Assembly: GCA_008638375.1 (NCBI GenBank)
Contig: CM018031.1
Location: forward strand, 59,689,188 to 59,753,187
Direction: 5' to 3'
Source of the DNA: Nyssa sinensis
Taxonomy: Eukaryota > Streptophyta > Magnoliopsida > Cornales > Nyssaceae
DNA length: 64,000 bases
Part shown: piece by piece, positions 21,759-33,692 of the stretch
How positions within the stretch are numbered: position 1 is the first letter of the stretch
Layout of the letters: each line of letters starts with the position of its first letter
Translations under genes and position numbers: made by a program
Notes under the pieces: model-generated
What the model was told of the DNA's origin: nothing
The model's database searches: none
Seen by the model: only the letters and a program-made list of their open reading frames with translations

Positions 21759-23183
21759 CTAGTTCGGAGTAGTGTTCAAAAGGGTAAAGTTAGTGAACTC
21801 CCTTGGTCCGGAATTATAAACAGCCCTAGGTGCTGTTCTCTTTTCTGGACTCCTAGCCCTCTTCTTGCTAGAGTCTCTTCTATGGTCCTCCTTCTTATGA
21901 TCCTCCCTCTTTGGATTATCCTTCTGGTTCTGCTCTTTGCCCTTCTGGGATGTGCGGTTGGCTACTTCTAAGTTGATATACTTCCTAGCCCGATCCATTA
22001 ATGCTGCCATATTAGCTAGAGGGCTCTTTGTCAAGGAGTCTCTGAAGCCACCGTGAGCTAGACCAACAATTAAGGCAGCTACAAGGAATCTTGGGCTGCA
22101 GTCGGTGATCTCCCTGAGTTCGGCATTAAAGCGCGCAATGTAGGCTCTGAAGGACTCCTCCTTGGTCTGCTTGACATTTAACAGGAATTCTGGTCCCCTT
22201 CTGAGCCTTCTGCTGGTCATAAATCTGTCCAGGAATTGCCTACCGAGCTCATAGAAGCCGGTAATTGAGTTCGGAGGGAGGTGGTGAAACCATTTCAGAG
22301 CAGTTCCCTTCAAGCTGGTAATGAAAGTTCGGAACATAAAAGCATCAGAGGCTCCATGGAGGGCCATCGTATGCTGGTAGTGCGATAGGTGATCTCCTGG
22401 GTCTCCAGTCCCATCGTACAGGGTGAACTTTGGCACCATGAACTTTCTGGGCCTTTCTTCTGACATGATGGCGTGAGTGAATGAGGTGGCAAGTCTTCCA
22501 AGCAGCCTGGCCAACTTGTCTTGCTCTGGAAGGTTCTGGGCACCTCTCAAAGCTATTGTTCGGTCCATAGATTCGACAATTTCTTCTACCCTCCGTGGGT
22601 CTCTGAACTGGACATCTTGTGAACCTTGCCTCACAGCCCTGGCGTCAGGGTATTCAGGCTGAGCACGTCCCTCGGATGGAGTAGGGTTCTGAGCTAGCGG
22701 GACTGGTGCTGTTTGGGGATGAGGCTCCTGTGGTGCCGAATGTGCTCCCGAAGCCCTTGGAGTCAGGGCTCTAGTAGTGCTCCGGTAATGGACGTCAGGG
22801 ACGAAGGCTGATGTTCCCCAGCCTAGGGCTGCTGACGGCTGTGGATCTCTGCCAACGCGAGCAACACCCTAGGGGTGCCCAGGCTAGTTATTTGGAGCCT
22901 GCTCATGAGGCTCTTCATGCTCAGTGGTAATAGGGGGTTTTGTTCCTACAGCAATGTTGACCAGTGGGTTAGGAGGACTTGTCCCTTGATTCTGTGTGAG
23001 CGTTGTGAGTGTTCTAGTTATAGCAAGCAACTGTTCCTGCACCAGTTCGTTGTGTCGTTTGATTGATTCGATCTCTTGTCGCATGGGATCAACCGTTGGC
23101 CCCCTTGCTCGTGGAGTAGGCGGCCGACGTTGAGAGCTTTGCAGATTCTGAGTATTCTGTCACAGTCGGAGATTTGGGGCCAT
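21759..23183 (-). pseudogene. gag of the Tat-type gypsy element
   Basis: ATG at 23183-23181 starts MAPNLR; a TGA follows within eight codons, then TAG at 22886-22884 and TAG at 22871-22869. The capsid core is clean from there to 21759: RPRKFMVPKFTLYDGTGDPG, DHLSHYQHTMALHGASDAFM, LKGTALKWFHHLPPNSI, and FLDRFMTSRRLRRGPEFLLN, followed by a K/R/E-rich tail. Highly similar to the fragment at 38983-39759. The gag core is complete in length. Confidence 0.9.
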
Positions 23184-23240
23184 GGTTTTCCGGTGAGGAA
23201 AAAGATAAGTTTGTGAATAGAGCACTTGGAGATTAGTCGT

Positions 23241-23259
23241 TCCCACAGATGGCGCCAAA
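23241..23259 (-). promoter_or_regulatory. Primer binding site of the gypsy element
   Basis: On the minus strand, directly downstream of the 5' LTR with a 1-2 bp gap, TTTGGCGCCATCTGTGGG. Such TGGCGCC sites are used by tRNA primers other than initiator Met-tRNA in plant gypsy elements; I cannot assign the tRNA with certainty. Confidence 0.75.
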
Positions 23260-23260
23260 C

Positions 23261-23873
23261 TGATGCTGCACTTTTAGGCTCGCAATAAATCTGAGCTCCG
23301 CAACTTGTAGAACACTCAAAAGGAGGATTAGACAACCATCGGATTGGCTCCGGCGGTAGCCGCTCCGATGCTTAAGTAAGTAAACGAAATTGAAAAGACT
23401 GTATTGAAAGCCAAAGAATGAGCATAAAAATAAAGCGTAACTTTAGGGTTTAATTTATAGATTGTGGCCTTCCTAAGTTGATTAGGATTCAGAGCCGTAA
23501 ATATAGGGATTTGATCATCGGAGATTGCAGTTACCTTGTGGAGTATTGCATCGTAGATAGAGATAATCATAAATAGTAGTTTCCTTGTTGAAGACTGTTT
23601 TCTTATTCCCTGCTTGGCAGTTGTTGAGGAAACCATAAGGTCGGAACCATACGAAATACTGAGTGAGTATTGCCCAGAGAATAAGGTCTGGAGGATATGT
23701 GCATGAGAATGCCCTGGAGGCTCCGCCTGCTCTGTATGACCGAGTTTATCGGCTCTGTAAGATATGTATATGAGAATGCCCTGAAGGTTGTGACTGCTCT
23801 GTATGACCGAGTTTATCGATTCTGTAAGCACACGTATCTCAAGGTGATTGGTGCGTCTGTTTGTAGTATATCA
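23261..23873 (-). repeat. 5' LTR of the gypsy element
   Basis: 613 bp, same ends and body as 12218-12829. Promoter of the element; the sense TATA is not obvious. Followed by TSD ATATT (23874-23878). Confidence 0.95.
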
Positions 23874-23878
23874 ATATT

Positions 23879-24140
23879 AAAAATAACACATGTTATTCGT
23901 GTCATTGTCACCTTTTTTTTGTGTATATTCAGTTTGGGTATTATGTTAAACTTATCAAGAAAGTGGACCCAAAGTGACTTCTGTTACACACGCACTTTTA
24001 GGTCACGTTGGTCAATTGCCCTCCTATGTAGTGATTCGCTAATTTTATGAGGTTCCGGTACTTGGTAATCTTCTTCTTTACTTCTGTGTTTCACGTAGCC
24101 ATCAAGAACGATGATATGTGGTGACGTGGACATATTATAG
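23879..24140. other. Spacer between gypsy element and psaL remnant
   Basis: No coding sequence recognised. The TATTATAG directly before 24141 could be the end of an intron of the psaL fragment. Confidence 0.4.
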
Positions 24141-24594
24141 CCTACTTACCAAGTCATTCAACCTATCAACGGCGATCCATTCATCAGAAGCTTAGAGACT
24201 CCGGTGACATCAAGCCCGTTGATCGGTTGGTACCTCTCCAACCTACCGGTGAATCGAACTGCGGCGAATCCACTTTTTCGGGGCATTGAGGTGGGCCTGG
24301 CCCACGGTTTCTTCCTGGTGGGCCCTTTCGTGAAGACAGGCCCACTAAAAAACACAGCCCATGCAGGTGAAGCTGGGTTTCTAGCAGCAGGAGGCATTGT
24401 AGTCATTCAAGGAAGGAGAGCCATCAACAACTCCCTCACTGACCTTGACTGGAAGGAAGAAGGAGCCAGACCAGTTGCAAACTGCTGATGGATGGGCCAA
24501 GTTCACTGGTGGGTTCTTTTTTGGTGGCATTTCTGGTGTTTTTTGGGCCTATTTCCTTCTCTATGTCCTCAACCTTCCTTACTTTGTTAAGTAG
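24141..24594 (+). pseudogene. psaL: psaL remnant (nuclear photosystem I subunit XI), truncated
   Basis: PsaL is a nuclear-encoded, thylakoid-membrane subunit of photosystem I, involved in trimer or LHCII docking contacts. The fragment starts [14 protein letters not shown], continues [20 protein letters not shown] and [20 protein letters not shown], then AAGGIVVI. After that, about 13 residues of the second membrane helix are missing and the frame shifts; the shifted frame resumes [18 protein letters not shown] and ends [14 protein letters not shown]...LNLPYFVK with TAG at 24592. The transit peptide and first part are absent. Preceded by an AG, so it may be a genomic exon copy rather than a processed copy. 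Not functional. Confidence 0.85.
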
Positions 24595-25315
24595 ATAGGT
24601 TTGGATTTGTTTTTCTGTCTCTATCTCTCGTGTGCTTGTACCTATTAAAAATTCATGTTTGAAATGGAAGCTGTATATTGAGGACTAATGATTTTAAGGA
24701 TGATTGTGATGTATTGTGGGCTTTCAAAGATCAATTTTAATTGGATGGTTTGCAAAATGTATTTGTGAAACTATTATGTAGGCTTATTTTTCGACTCCTA
24801 AATAACATAATCGCTCCGATAAATATAAACACATTGTCGAATCACGTAAATTTTTTGTATTGTTTCTCTTTTTCTCTAACTCTTTTTACCAAAGTTGCAT
24901 AAATCGTTAATTCGTAGCAGTTCATTGTTTTTAATTTTTTTTTTATATATTTTTTTGAGAATAGACGTGAACCATTATATACTAAAAAAGCACAAACCAA
25001 TTAATAAAAAATTAAAACCAATTAATCTATACTCCATAGAACTAGTTTTGGCTTTTCTGAACTAATAATTGATTTAACATGCCAACACAATTAACCACGC
25101 ATCCTTCTTCGTGGATGGCAATTTGATTATGAGCTTATATCCAAATTTTATTTTCACATAGAGAAATTTTTAACCCATTCACTTACTACTTAGGATAATG
25201 CTATAAAGAGCTTATTTATATATGTGAACGAGATTCCTATTCATTTGATCATACAGGAATTAAAGTTTTTATTTAATAAAACTACTTCAATATCCAAATA
25301 CATCTCAATCCCCAG
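24595..25315. other. AT-rich spacer
   Basis: The beginning may be the 3' untranslated region of the psaL copy; the rest is AT-rich with no ORF or repeat that I recognise. Confidence 0.4.
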
Positions 25316-25320
25316 ATAAT

Positions 25321-25895
25321 TGATATACCACAAACCGACACACCAATCATCTTAAGACACGTGTGCTTACGGGTCTGATAAAACTCGATCACTCAGAGCA
25401 GGATAAAACTCGGTCACCCAAAGCAGGCGAAGCTTTCAGAGCACTCTTATGTGCTTATCTTCCAGAGTTCATGATCTGAACGATATTCACTCAGAGTATT
25501 CCACAGGGTTCAGACCTCGTTATTTCCTTAACATCTGCCAAGCAGAGAATAAGGAAACAGTCTTCTACAAAGAAACTGCCACACATGGTTGTCTCTATTT
25601 TGATACAATGTCCAACATGGTAACTGCAATCTCCGATGATCAAATCTCTATTTTCATGGCTCCAAATCCTAATCAACTTAGGAAGGCCGTAGTCTATAAA
25701 TTGAACCCTACAGGTACGCTTTATTTTCATGCTCATTCTTTGGCTTTCATTACAGTCTTTTCAATTCAGTTTACTTACTTAAGCATCGAAGCGGCTACCA
25801 CCGGAGCCAATCCGGTGGCCCTCTGATTCCTTCTTTTTGAGTGTTCTTCAGGTTGCGGAGCCCAGATTTCTTGCGAGCCAAAAAGTGCAGCATCA
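25321..25895 (+). mobile_element. Solo LTR of the gypsy family, plus orientation
   Basis: 575 bp from TGATATACCACAAAC to GTGCAGCATCA, matching the reverse complement of the LTRs at 12218 and 23261. Target duplication ATAAT at 25316-25320 and 25896-25900. A solo LTR arises by recombination between the two LTRs of one element. The open frame at 25449-25826 lies wholly in this LTR and is not a gene. Confidence 0.95.
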
Positions 25896-25900
25896 ATAAT

Positions 25901-28593
25901 CTAATGAATAAGAGTTTCGTTTGCATATGCAAATGAATTTTTAGTAGCATTACCCTATTACTTGTATTACACATCGCCTTACTTTTATTTCTTTGTTTAA
26001 AATACTCAGTCTCATATGAATTTAAGCTTATAGTAGCATTGTCCAAAAATAAAATACTAGATAAATTACAATGATTTCTTATAAGGTTTTGTGAAAATAC
26101 AGACAAATTCCTCAAATTTGAGAAATTACACCAAGCACCCTTGTGAGTGTTTGTTGGATGACGACTTGAACGGAATGGTTTAACTATCCATTTTACCCTT
26201 GAACATTAATTTAATGCTAATTTTACTTTTAAAAAATTAGATTTTGGTTATAGTTCACCTTCTTATAATTAATATTTAATAAGCTAATAATCTCTAATAA
26301 TTAATTCATTTTTAAGAAACTAACTTGGCTCTATGATAGATAATTAATAATTTTATTACTTCTTAATTAATACATTTTTTAAATATTTTTATAATATTAA
26401 TTATTAAAGAGATAAAATAATTATATATATGTATATATTTATATATATCCCATTTATGACATGTCTTAATAATTTTATTTATAAATTCAACATAATTTAA
26501 GTCAAAAGTACTATAATTGAAAAAAGTTACGACATCAAGAAATACAACTTTTTTACTTGAAAATGATATTATAATTTTTTTTTATTCCCCATGTTTAACA
26601 TCATACATATTTATTATTAAAAACTAACACGTGAAAAATGTGCATATATGTCTTATTTTTATATCAAAAATTATTTATATATAAGAAACACTTATTGATT
26701 AATGAAAGTATAAAAAAATTAATAATTAATAATTTAAAAATTAATAAATTTTTAATCTGACATGTCTATAAGAGAGTTACAATGCCTATGTTAATCCTCA
26801 AGCCATACCATCAGTCATTTCGTTAAATACAGTGAAACCCTGGTTCAAGCACAACAACCATCAACAAGAAGAAGAGAAATGGGAGCCACCACTCTTTTTG
26901 TTGCATGTCACCATAACACCAACGACTTGCCGCCATCACCAACAACTTCGAGCAATCCCCACCATTTTCTCCCTATTCTCTGACTCAAACTCCATCATGC
27001 CAGGTGTCACAGAGTCAAAATCCTAACCAAATTTTTTCGCCTATGCGGCGTCAAGACCATTGCCTTGACAAGCCAACCACACAACCCCCAAAGAAAGGCT
27101 GAAACCCTATAATAGGATTCCAACACAATAGGGTCTGCACAATTCAATTACAAACAGAAACTAAGGTACACATATAGAACACAGCCATTACAGGAAACAC
27201 TTTCCCAACCTTTTATTCAATACTCTCTCATATGAATATAAAGGACACCAGGCCAAGTGTTACAAAACCAGACTCTCTCTCTCATAGATTCGTCTTCCTC
27301 ACCCTTGTGTTTATACAACTCTGCATATACACTTCAGTGCTTCTATATCTCGCAACCCTAGCATGCATATATAGGTAGCCATGCACAATTGCTTGGCAAT
27401 TGACACTCCCAACTGCCAAAGGGTTTGCTGGCACCAACCAACCACTGCCACACACTCTGCAATTCATACACACGCACATATATATTGACAGAATGCTACA
27501 ACTGCCTATGTGTATGTGTGTGACACGCACATGGCCTACAGTTACACCACAACTGCTAGGGTTTGTCACAGTCTGCCACCTGTGACTTGCAATTGACACC
27601 CCTAACTACTAGGGCTATCTGAAGCCTTGGATTTGCGCCACCTATGAGGAGCAGTTCATCTCACTGCTGCATACAATGCGAGCCCTTGGATCAATGCGCT
27701 AACACAGTAGGCAGTTACCCTTGCCTGCCCTTAGCCAGCCTTGTCTTCTGCCAACCCAACAATTGCCGCCAACTACTACCACCTATGCTGTCAGCGCTAA
27801 TGCCACTCCAAGCCCTCACTCATGGACATGGCCATGTGTAGTCAGCCTTGAATCAGCACACCACTTGATCCAACCAATGCTTCCGTGTCAGCCCTCATTG
27901 CCAAACCATGCCTACTCATGGCTTGGACTTGCTTAGCCGCATAGGTCACTCGCTCATGAGCGCATCAAGGAGGTGTTCCCCTCTATATATGTCTTATAAA
28001 GATTTATCCACCAGACAGGAGTGGATACAACAGCTTGCAGAACCAGTTCTTCCTCCTGTGCACATTTGCCTTGCCAAAGGCAATCCATGTGCCAAACTGT
28101 TCACAAAGGCATTGCCTTAACCCTTGTTGTCAAAGGCATATATACATCAGTTGCACCAACTCTGAGTTGTCTAAGTATCCCTCCAATACTTAGAATGTCT
28201 TCGACATATCCACAAGGATGCAGGCCACCCTCATCTTGGCCTTGGCATTGGTTGAGGCTCACCAATTTAGACAACTTCGGAATGTCATTCCAACCCTGAA
28301 TGTCATTCCGCTCCTGAATCTCATTCCACTCTTGAATGTAATTCCACTGGCATAGCATTCCTTCCCACATGTGAAGCCATCAAGGCATGGCATGCCTCCC
28401 CATGCCCATACCCATGCCGCCGTGTCAAGTAGAAAAAGGTCTAAAACCAGGCCACCTCAGAACAACGAACAGAAACGCTGCACCACATCACGACCACCGT
28501 CCATGACTGCTCTTTAATTCCACTGATCACTTTTTCAACGCTTTCGACCATCGTCGTTGCACTATTAACGAGTCTGACAACATTTACTCAACA
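25901..28593. other. Spacer; AT-rich to 26820, then balanced composition of unknown origin
   Basis: 25901-26820 is very AT-rich. 26821-28593 has more C and is rich in CCA/TGCC words; several overlapping 60-100 codon frames occur in different phases, none with a recognisable motif. The same composition resumes after the solo LTR (31376 onward, GCCAACTCATCACCACCGCC), so that LTR is nested in this segment. It may be an old, unrecognised repeat. Confidence 0.4.
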
Positions 28594-28598
28594 GCAAC

Positions 28599-31370
28599 TG
28601 TAATACCCCGACCCGGGGTACGGCACAAATATCGAGGTAAGTCGATACAATAATAAAACCCGAACTGTTTTAAGTTATGTTGCATAATTAAATGGATATG
28701 TGTATATGAATAAGTATGTATAATAATGCATTAGGTGATCTCATGAATACATATAAATATATATATATATGTGGTAAATAGAATAATATGTATATATATA
28801 TATATATATAAGAAAATTGGTGAGGTGTCTTTGGTGCTCGGGTATGCTGCCACCGCAGCTACAGGTGGCAAGGGCCACCGACTGAGGGTCGGTTAAAGAA
28901 TAGAGAAGGTAAATGAAGTGAGAAAAAAATAGAACCAGTTTTAGAGAGAGAAAGAGAAAACCGAAAATTGAGGTGTAGCAATTGCTTGAGAACAGGTAAA
29001 CCCCTACGTCTTTGTTCTTTAAATTCATTTTGTATAATTATAGAATTGTTTACTGGAATTGTAAGATCTGAAACAAAGAAGGAAAAAATAAAAGAAAAAG
29101 AAAGAAATTGAGTTCGGTTGAAATGGTGACTTTAAATAGGCGAACCCAAGTGGAAAACTGAACCATAGGATGGATAGGAAAAGTCTCTAGGGACCCAACG
29201 CACTTCGAATCAGCTTGAATGGTCAAGAAATGGCCATTCTGTGGCCAGTTATCCCCTCACCGGTGCAACGCCGGAAAACTGGAAATGGGTGCGTGAAACC
29301 GGTGGTGTTGGAGGTTAAAACCGGTCCTAAAAGGTTCCTTACAATGTTAGATTTCATTTGGAACGAAAACAGTAAATTTTGGACGTGAAATCGCTAAAAT
29401 CCGTGAGGAAATTCGCTGTTCCGGCGACCGTGGCCGGAAAATCCCACCGGAGAAGACAACCGGAGTATCGGGGGCTTCTCGGGTCAAGATGAGCTCGGGT
29501 CTGGGTCGGGTCGGGTTGAGATCCGACCGACCGCAATACAGATCCAACACTGTGTCGTTTTGAATGTGAAATTAAAATTAATTGGGCTTGTTTGGTCACG
29601 GGTATAAGGGATTGGAATTGGGTTGGAGTTGTCCAAACTGTGGATAAAGTGAGAAAATTGGATATGTTAAACCGGTTCTCTAAATATAACTGAACCGTTT
29701 GGTTCAGTGAAGAACCGAACCGGTTAGGGTTTCTAGTCAGTAAACCCAATGGTTCAGACCGCAACTCTGGCTAATTATATTATGACCCCAAAAGTTTTGA
29801 ATAATTACACTAAGGCCCAATAGAAAAATGTACATTTTACAATATTACCCCTGACTCAAAAATGGGTCAAACGAGGTCCAAATAAGGTAAATGATTAGTC
29901 AATTTTTATTATCTCGGATGCTCTGAGTCCAATGGTGAGGTCCGTTTCACGAGACGGAGTCCCGAAAAGTTACAACTTGTAAAAAATGACCAAAATACCC
30001 CTGCTTCATAAGTAAGTCAAATGGACTCCGATTAAATTAAAGAACTAGTGAATTTTTATTATTCCGAACCCTATGGACTCAATGGTGAAGTCTAAATTGG
30101 CATTAGAGATACTTAAGATGACGAGACGTAAGATTGATGAATCAACATTTATTCTGAAACACGTTTATTGATATATAGGGAACTTGAAGGGGAAGGGCCC
30201 ACTCACGAACTTCTAAGCTAAGATTTCATTAGAGGTAAGTAGATACCCTTTCTCTTCCATGTGGTGTTATCAAGCCAAGTTCATTCTTTTACTGCCAAAC
30301 TTGTACTCCTGAGCGTATCTGATGTTATTGTCTCCACAATGTGATATTGTTCTATCTGGTGGACATTGATTATTGTTGTACTATTGTTATCATGTTGAAC
30401 CGTGCTTTGAAATGCCTATTGTTATGTTTCCATTGAATCGATGATATTCCATTTTTATATACTCCTATGGAATCATTTATGATCATGAAATGTTTATGTA
30501 TACTGGAATTGTGCTCAGTCACAATATCCATCCGATGCTTTTAAATACACTGAAGACCTTCGGGTCGAGTCCGTGAACGGACATATGGCCATACACTGGA
30601 ATGCACTGAAGGGGGTAAACCGGGCCCCCAAAGACCGAGGGCAAATCAAGCCCTGACACAGAACAAAAGCATCTCTTATATGATTGCTCAACTAAAATTG
30701 TTGAGTTACATTGTTTTTGTGATTATCTTGTATTGCGAGATATTTCTTTATTGATTTATTGTGATCAATTATAATGGCAGTACTTTCTTGTTATTGTATT
30801 ATCATCGAGAATTTCAGAACATTGTTATGCCATTCCTACTGATTACAGATTGTGATTTCACTATTCATTTGCCATCATGACAATTGTTCCCATTGGCTAT
30901 CATAGCATCTTATTTTTTTATGATTGGCTATCATATTCTTATTCTTGGATTCATATTCTTTTATGATCCTCGATACCAGTGTCGGAGATCTGTATTTACT
31001 TGCTGGGCTCTTGTAGCTCATTCCACCCTACTTACCCCTTTTCAGGTAATGACACTGCAAGACCCCAATAGGAGTCTGGAAGCATAGGGGGATATTTTGA
31101 AGAATTGTATCAGACTATGTTTTAATTCTCCCATGTATTCACCACCCACGGGTGCTGGTTATGTTTAGTTTTGACTTGGTACTGTAAAACTATATGATGT
31201 AGGTTAAGACTTCCGCTGACTATTGTAGTGATAAACTTCCGTTGTTATTGTTTTAAGAATTTGGTACTTTGCATATTAGTTCTATGATACAGGAATGGAA
31301 AAAGTAGGGACGGCCTTAGGGTCGGCCCCGCGACACGAAATCCGCATAGGGTGGGTTTCGGGTCGTGACA
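28599..31370. mobile_element. Solo LTR, 2.8 kb
   Basis: Starts TGTAATACCCCGACCC and ends GGTTTCGGGTCGTGACA, flanked by GCAAC at 28594-28598 and 31371-31375. No internal coding region and no second LTR. The right end (TCCGCATAGG...GTCGTGACA) resembles the right end of the giant LTR copies, so the two are distant relatives. It contains two copies of a motif close to CAATGGTGAGGTCC, about 140 bp apart (29933 and 30074). Short frames such as 29354-29764 are not supported. Confidence 0.85.
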
Positions 31371-31375
31371 GCAAC

Positions 31376-32209
31376 AATAATGGTCGCCAACTCATCACCA
31401 CCGCCGCAAAGCACCCATATCATAAACCACTCTGAAAATTTTCCCAATTCATTAACAATGAGGTTCAGATGCCATTGGCACTTGCATCATATGAAGTACA
31501 CTAAAATAACAAAGATGGTTTGATGCATTTTTAAAAATATGAGTTATTTTTTTTTATTTAAGAAATTTTTCAAATTTCTCAGAATAATATTTTTTGTCCA
31601 TGTTCAATGGATAGAGAATTTTTGACGAAAATTCTCTATTGGAAAGATAAATTTTTTTTACATAATTTTTTTTTTTTTATGCAATATGAGTTTTGTTTGA
31701 TAGATCTCAGTTTTTAGAGTCCAAATATATAATTTTTATGAAAAATAAATTTATATATAACAATTTATTTAATTTTAAAGTTTCTAAAATAAAGGAATGG
31801 TGACGTGGCAATGGATGGGTGCATGAGTAGGAGATTCACCTCTTTTGTACGTGTTTTTACATGAGAAGTTATTTTGATCAAGTAAAAAATAAGAAACTTT
31901 TTGAGTTAAGAAAATTTGACACTGTCTATTAGGTTACCGAAGCAATCTTTTCTTGGAGCACAAAGCAAAGTACTCATAAAGCCAAAACACAAAAAGACGG
32001 ATAATCATTGTTCAATGGCAATCTTTAGCCATTAATTTCATGGGGTTTTGAAATTTTGGGAGTCTTTGCACTAATGTGATAGCGGAATTACTCTCAAAAA
32101 TATCTTGCTAATTTAGAAGTTAATATGGATTTATTTATTTTTATCTTGATAAACAAGTTGAAAAATTGTATGTTACGTATAAGATTCGACCACGTCTATA
32201 TGTAAAGAT
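31376..32209. other. AT-rich spacer before CACTA 3
   Basis: Nothing recognisable; continues the segment in which the solo LTR is nested. Confidence 0.4.
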
Positions 32210-32229
32210 GAACACTACAAGAAAACAGC

Positions 32230-32520
32230 TTTTTTGCGATGCACATTATTTGCGACGCACAAAATTCGTGGCCAATAATCACTATCAGCGACACCCATTT
32301 GTGCGTCGCAAATAATGACGAAAATGGGCTTCCTGACGTAAAAAAAAAAAGGGCATGAAGGTTTTAGCGACGACTGAAACCTTATTTGCGACGCACTGTG
32401 TGTCGCTAATAACGTAAGACTCTTTACGACGCACACTAGGGCGTCGCAAATAATCTTTTTAGACCTTTAGTGACGCTCAGGATGACTATTAGCGACGTGC
32501 TCTGTGCGTCGCTAATAGTC
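32230..32520. repeat. Left subterminal repeat array of CACTA 3
   Basis: Motifs such as TGCGACGCAC, GTGCGTCGCAAATAAT, TTAGCGACG and GCGTCGCTAATAG in both directions, ending just before the TATA box. Confidence 0.85.
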
Positions 32521-32528
32521 TTATAAAA
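32521..32528 (+). promoter_or_regulatory. Probable TATA box of the CACTA 3 promoter
   Basis: TTATAAAATCC is followed by a (CT)-rich leader at 32560-32630. Same architecture as CACTA 1. Confidence 0.6.
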
Positions 32529-32630
32529 TCCCCAATTCACATCCCACAGTGCGCGATCTCTCTCTCTCTAGTTCTCTCTCTCTATCTCCTCCTCTCTCTC
32601 TCTCTCTATCTCTTTCTCTCTCTCTCGACT

Positions 32631-33648
32631 CCTAGAACTGAGTCTGCCGCCACCCGTTCGTCGAGCCGCCGCTTCCACCACGACCCGTTCGGCCCGCCAC
32701 TGCTTCTACCGCCTCTCGTTCACCGTGCCGCCACTTCCACTGCCTCCTGGTACCTTTTGATATAGCTTATTTTCATATTTTCTTCTTTTTTATTTTGGAA
32801 AATTAATTGCTTGTGGAATGAATTCTTGGATGAGTTTTGATCTATAGCTTGAGTTCATAACTGAAAACGATGATAATCTTTGCTTTATTTTTTGAGCTTC
32901 TGACATGCCATTCAGATCGAATTTTCTGAATTAGGATCATAGAATATGAATCTGAATTTTGCAACTATTGTTCAAATCAATATCTTATAATTGGTTGGAT
33001 CTTGGTCGACTAAATAATATATCAATATTTTTCAACTATCGTTCACATAATTAATATAATGACCTTGTTGAATTTCGCTTAGATAGCTGATTTTGTTTTT
33101 TTTTTTGTTTTTATTTTTGGAATGAGTATTGCATGGAAGCATTTTGTTGTATTACCCTCATACTTGGTATTTCTCTCTTCTAAAATAGGATATTTCCTCA
33201 GCCAACAATGTATTTGTTTAATGTTATTGATTTGATTTAATTTTTGGAAGAAATAATCCTTGAAATGTCTTCCTTAATTTAGTGAAGCCACGTCTACTAT
33301 CTTTTAGTCTACAATTTGATTGAGAACATTTTCTTTTGTTGTCTTATTGTTGGTTTTCTGCTATACTCTGCCTCTGTCTTGGTCGTTACTTTGTCCCATT
33401 TTTATGGTTCTTGTTTCCTTGTGTTATATTGGCTATTGTTTTGGTCTCTGTTCTGCTATTTTGTTGGGGGTCTGACCTCCCCCTTCCCTTATTCTTGTTT
33501 GGGTCATAATTATCTTATCATCTTTTAAAAAAAAAGTATATAAATGTTAAACTTTAATATTATCTTGAGAACTAAAGTATCTTGAGAATAAAAAAAAAAC
33601 ATATAAAAAGTTATTTACTTTATGATGATGTTAAGAGGGAAGCAACTT

Positions 33649-33692
<44 letters not shown>

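Larger units (their letters stand above)
12218..23873 (-). mobile_element. Full-length Ty3/gypsy retrotransposon of Tat type, 11.7 kb, defective
   Basis: Two LTRs of 612 and 613 bp (12218-12829 and 23261-23873) start TGATGCTGCAC and end TATATCA, with target duplication ATATT at 12213-12217 and 23874-23878. Coding direction is minus: PBS next to the right LTR, then gag, protease, RT, RNase H, a second RNase H-like domain, integrase, a minisatellite, and finally the PPT next to the left LTR. The second RNase H, the extra region after integrase with an antisense ORF, and the minisatellite are traits known from the Tat/Ogre/Retand branch. Gag-pol lies in one frame (23183-17826) with about 13 nonsense codons and an in-frame deletion in integrase, so the copy is inactive. 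It inserted into otherwise unrelated AT-rich DNA. Confidence 0.95.

Noticed and set aside
18185..22662. Plus-strand frames opposite gag-pol
   Set aside because: Shadows of the retrotransposon polyprotein on the other strand.
25449..25826. 125-codon plus-strand frame
   Set aside because: Wholly within the solo LTR, with antisense counterparts at 12285 and 23328 in the other LTRs; not a gene.
27282..28370. Several 60-105 codon frames between 27282 and 28370
   Set aside because: Different phases and strands overlap without any motif; the segment looks like unrecognised repeat DNA.
29354..29764. Open minus-strand frame of 136 codons
   Set aside because: Lies in the solo LTR; no recognisable motif, starts on a non-ATG codon in part, and is not kept in related LTRs.
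33649..33688. (TA)n run, and others at 40484, 42375, 46701, 48066, 53263 and 54597
   Set aside because: Ordinary plant microsatellites; noted in the surrounding entries but not of separate interest.
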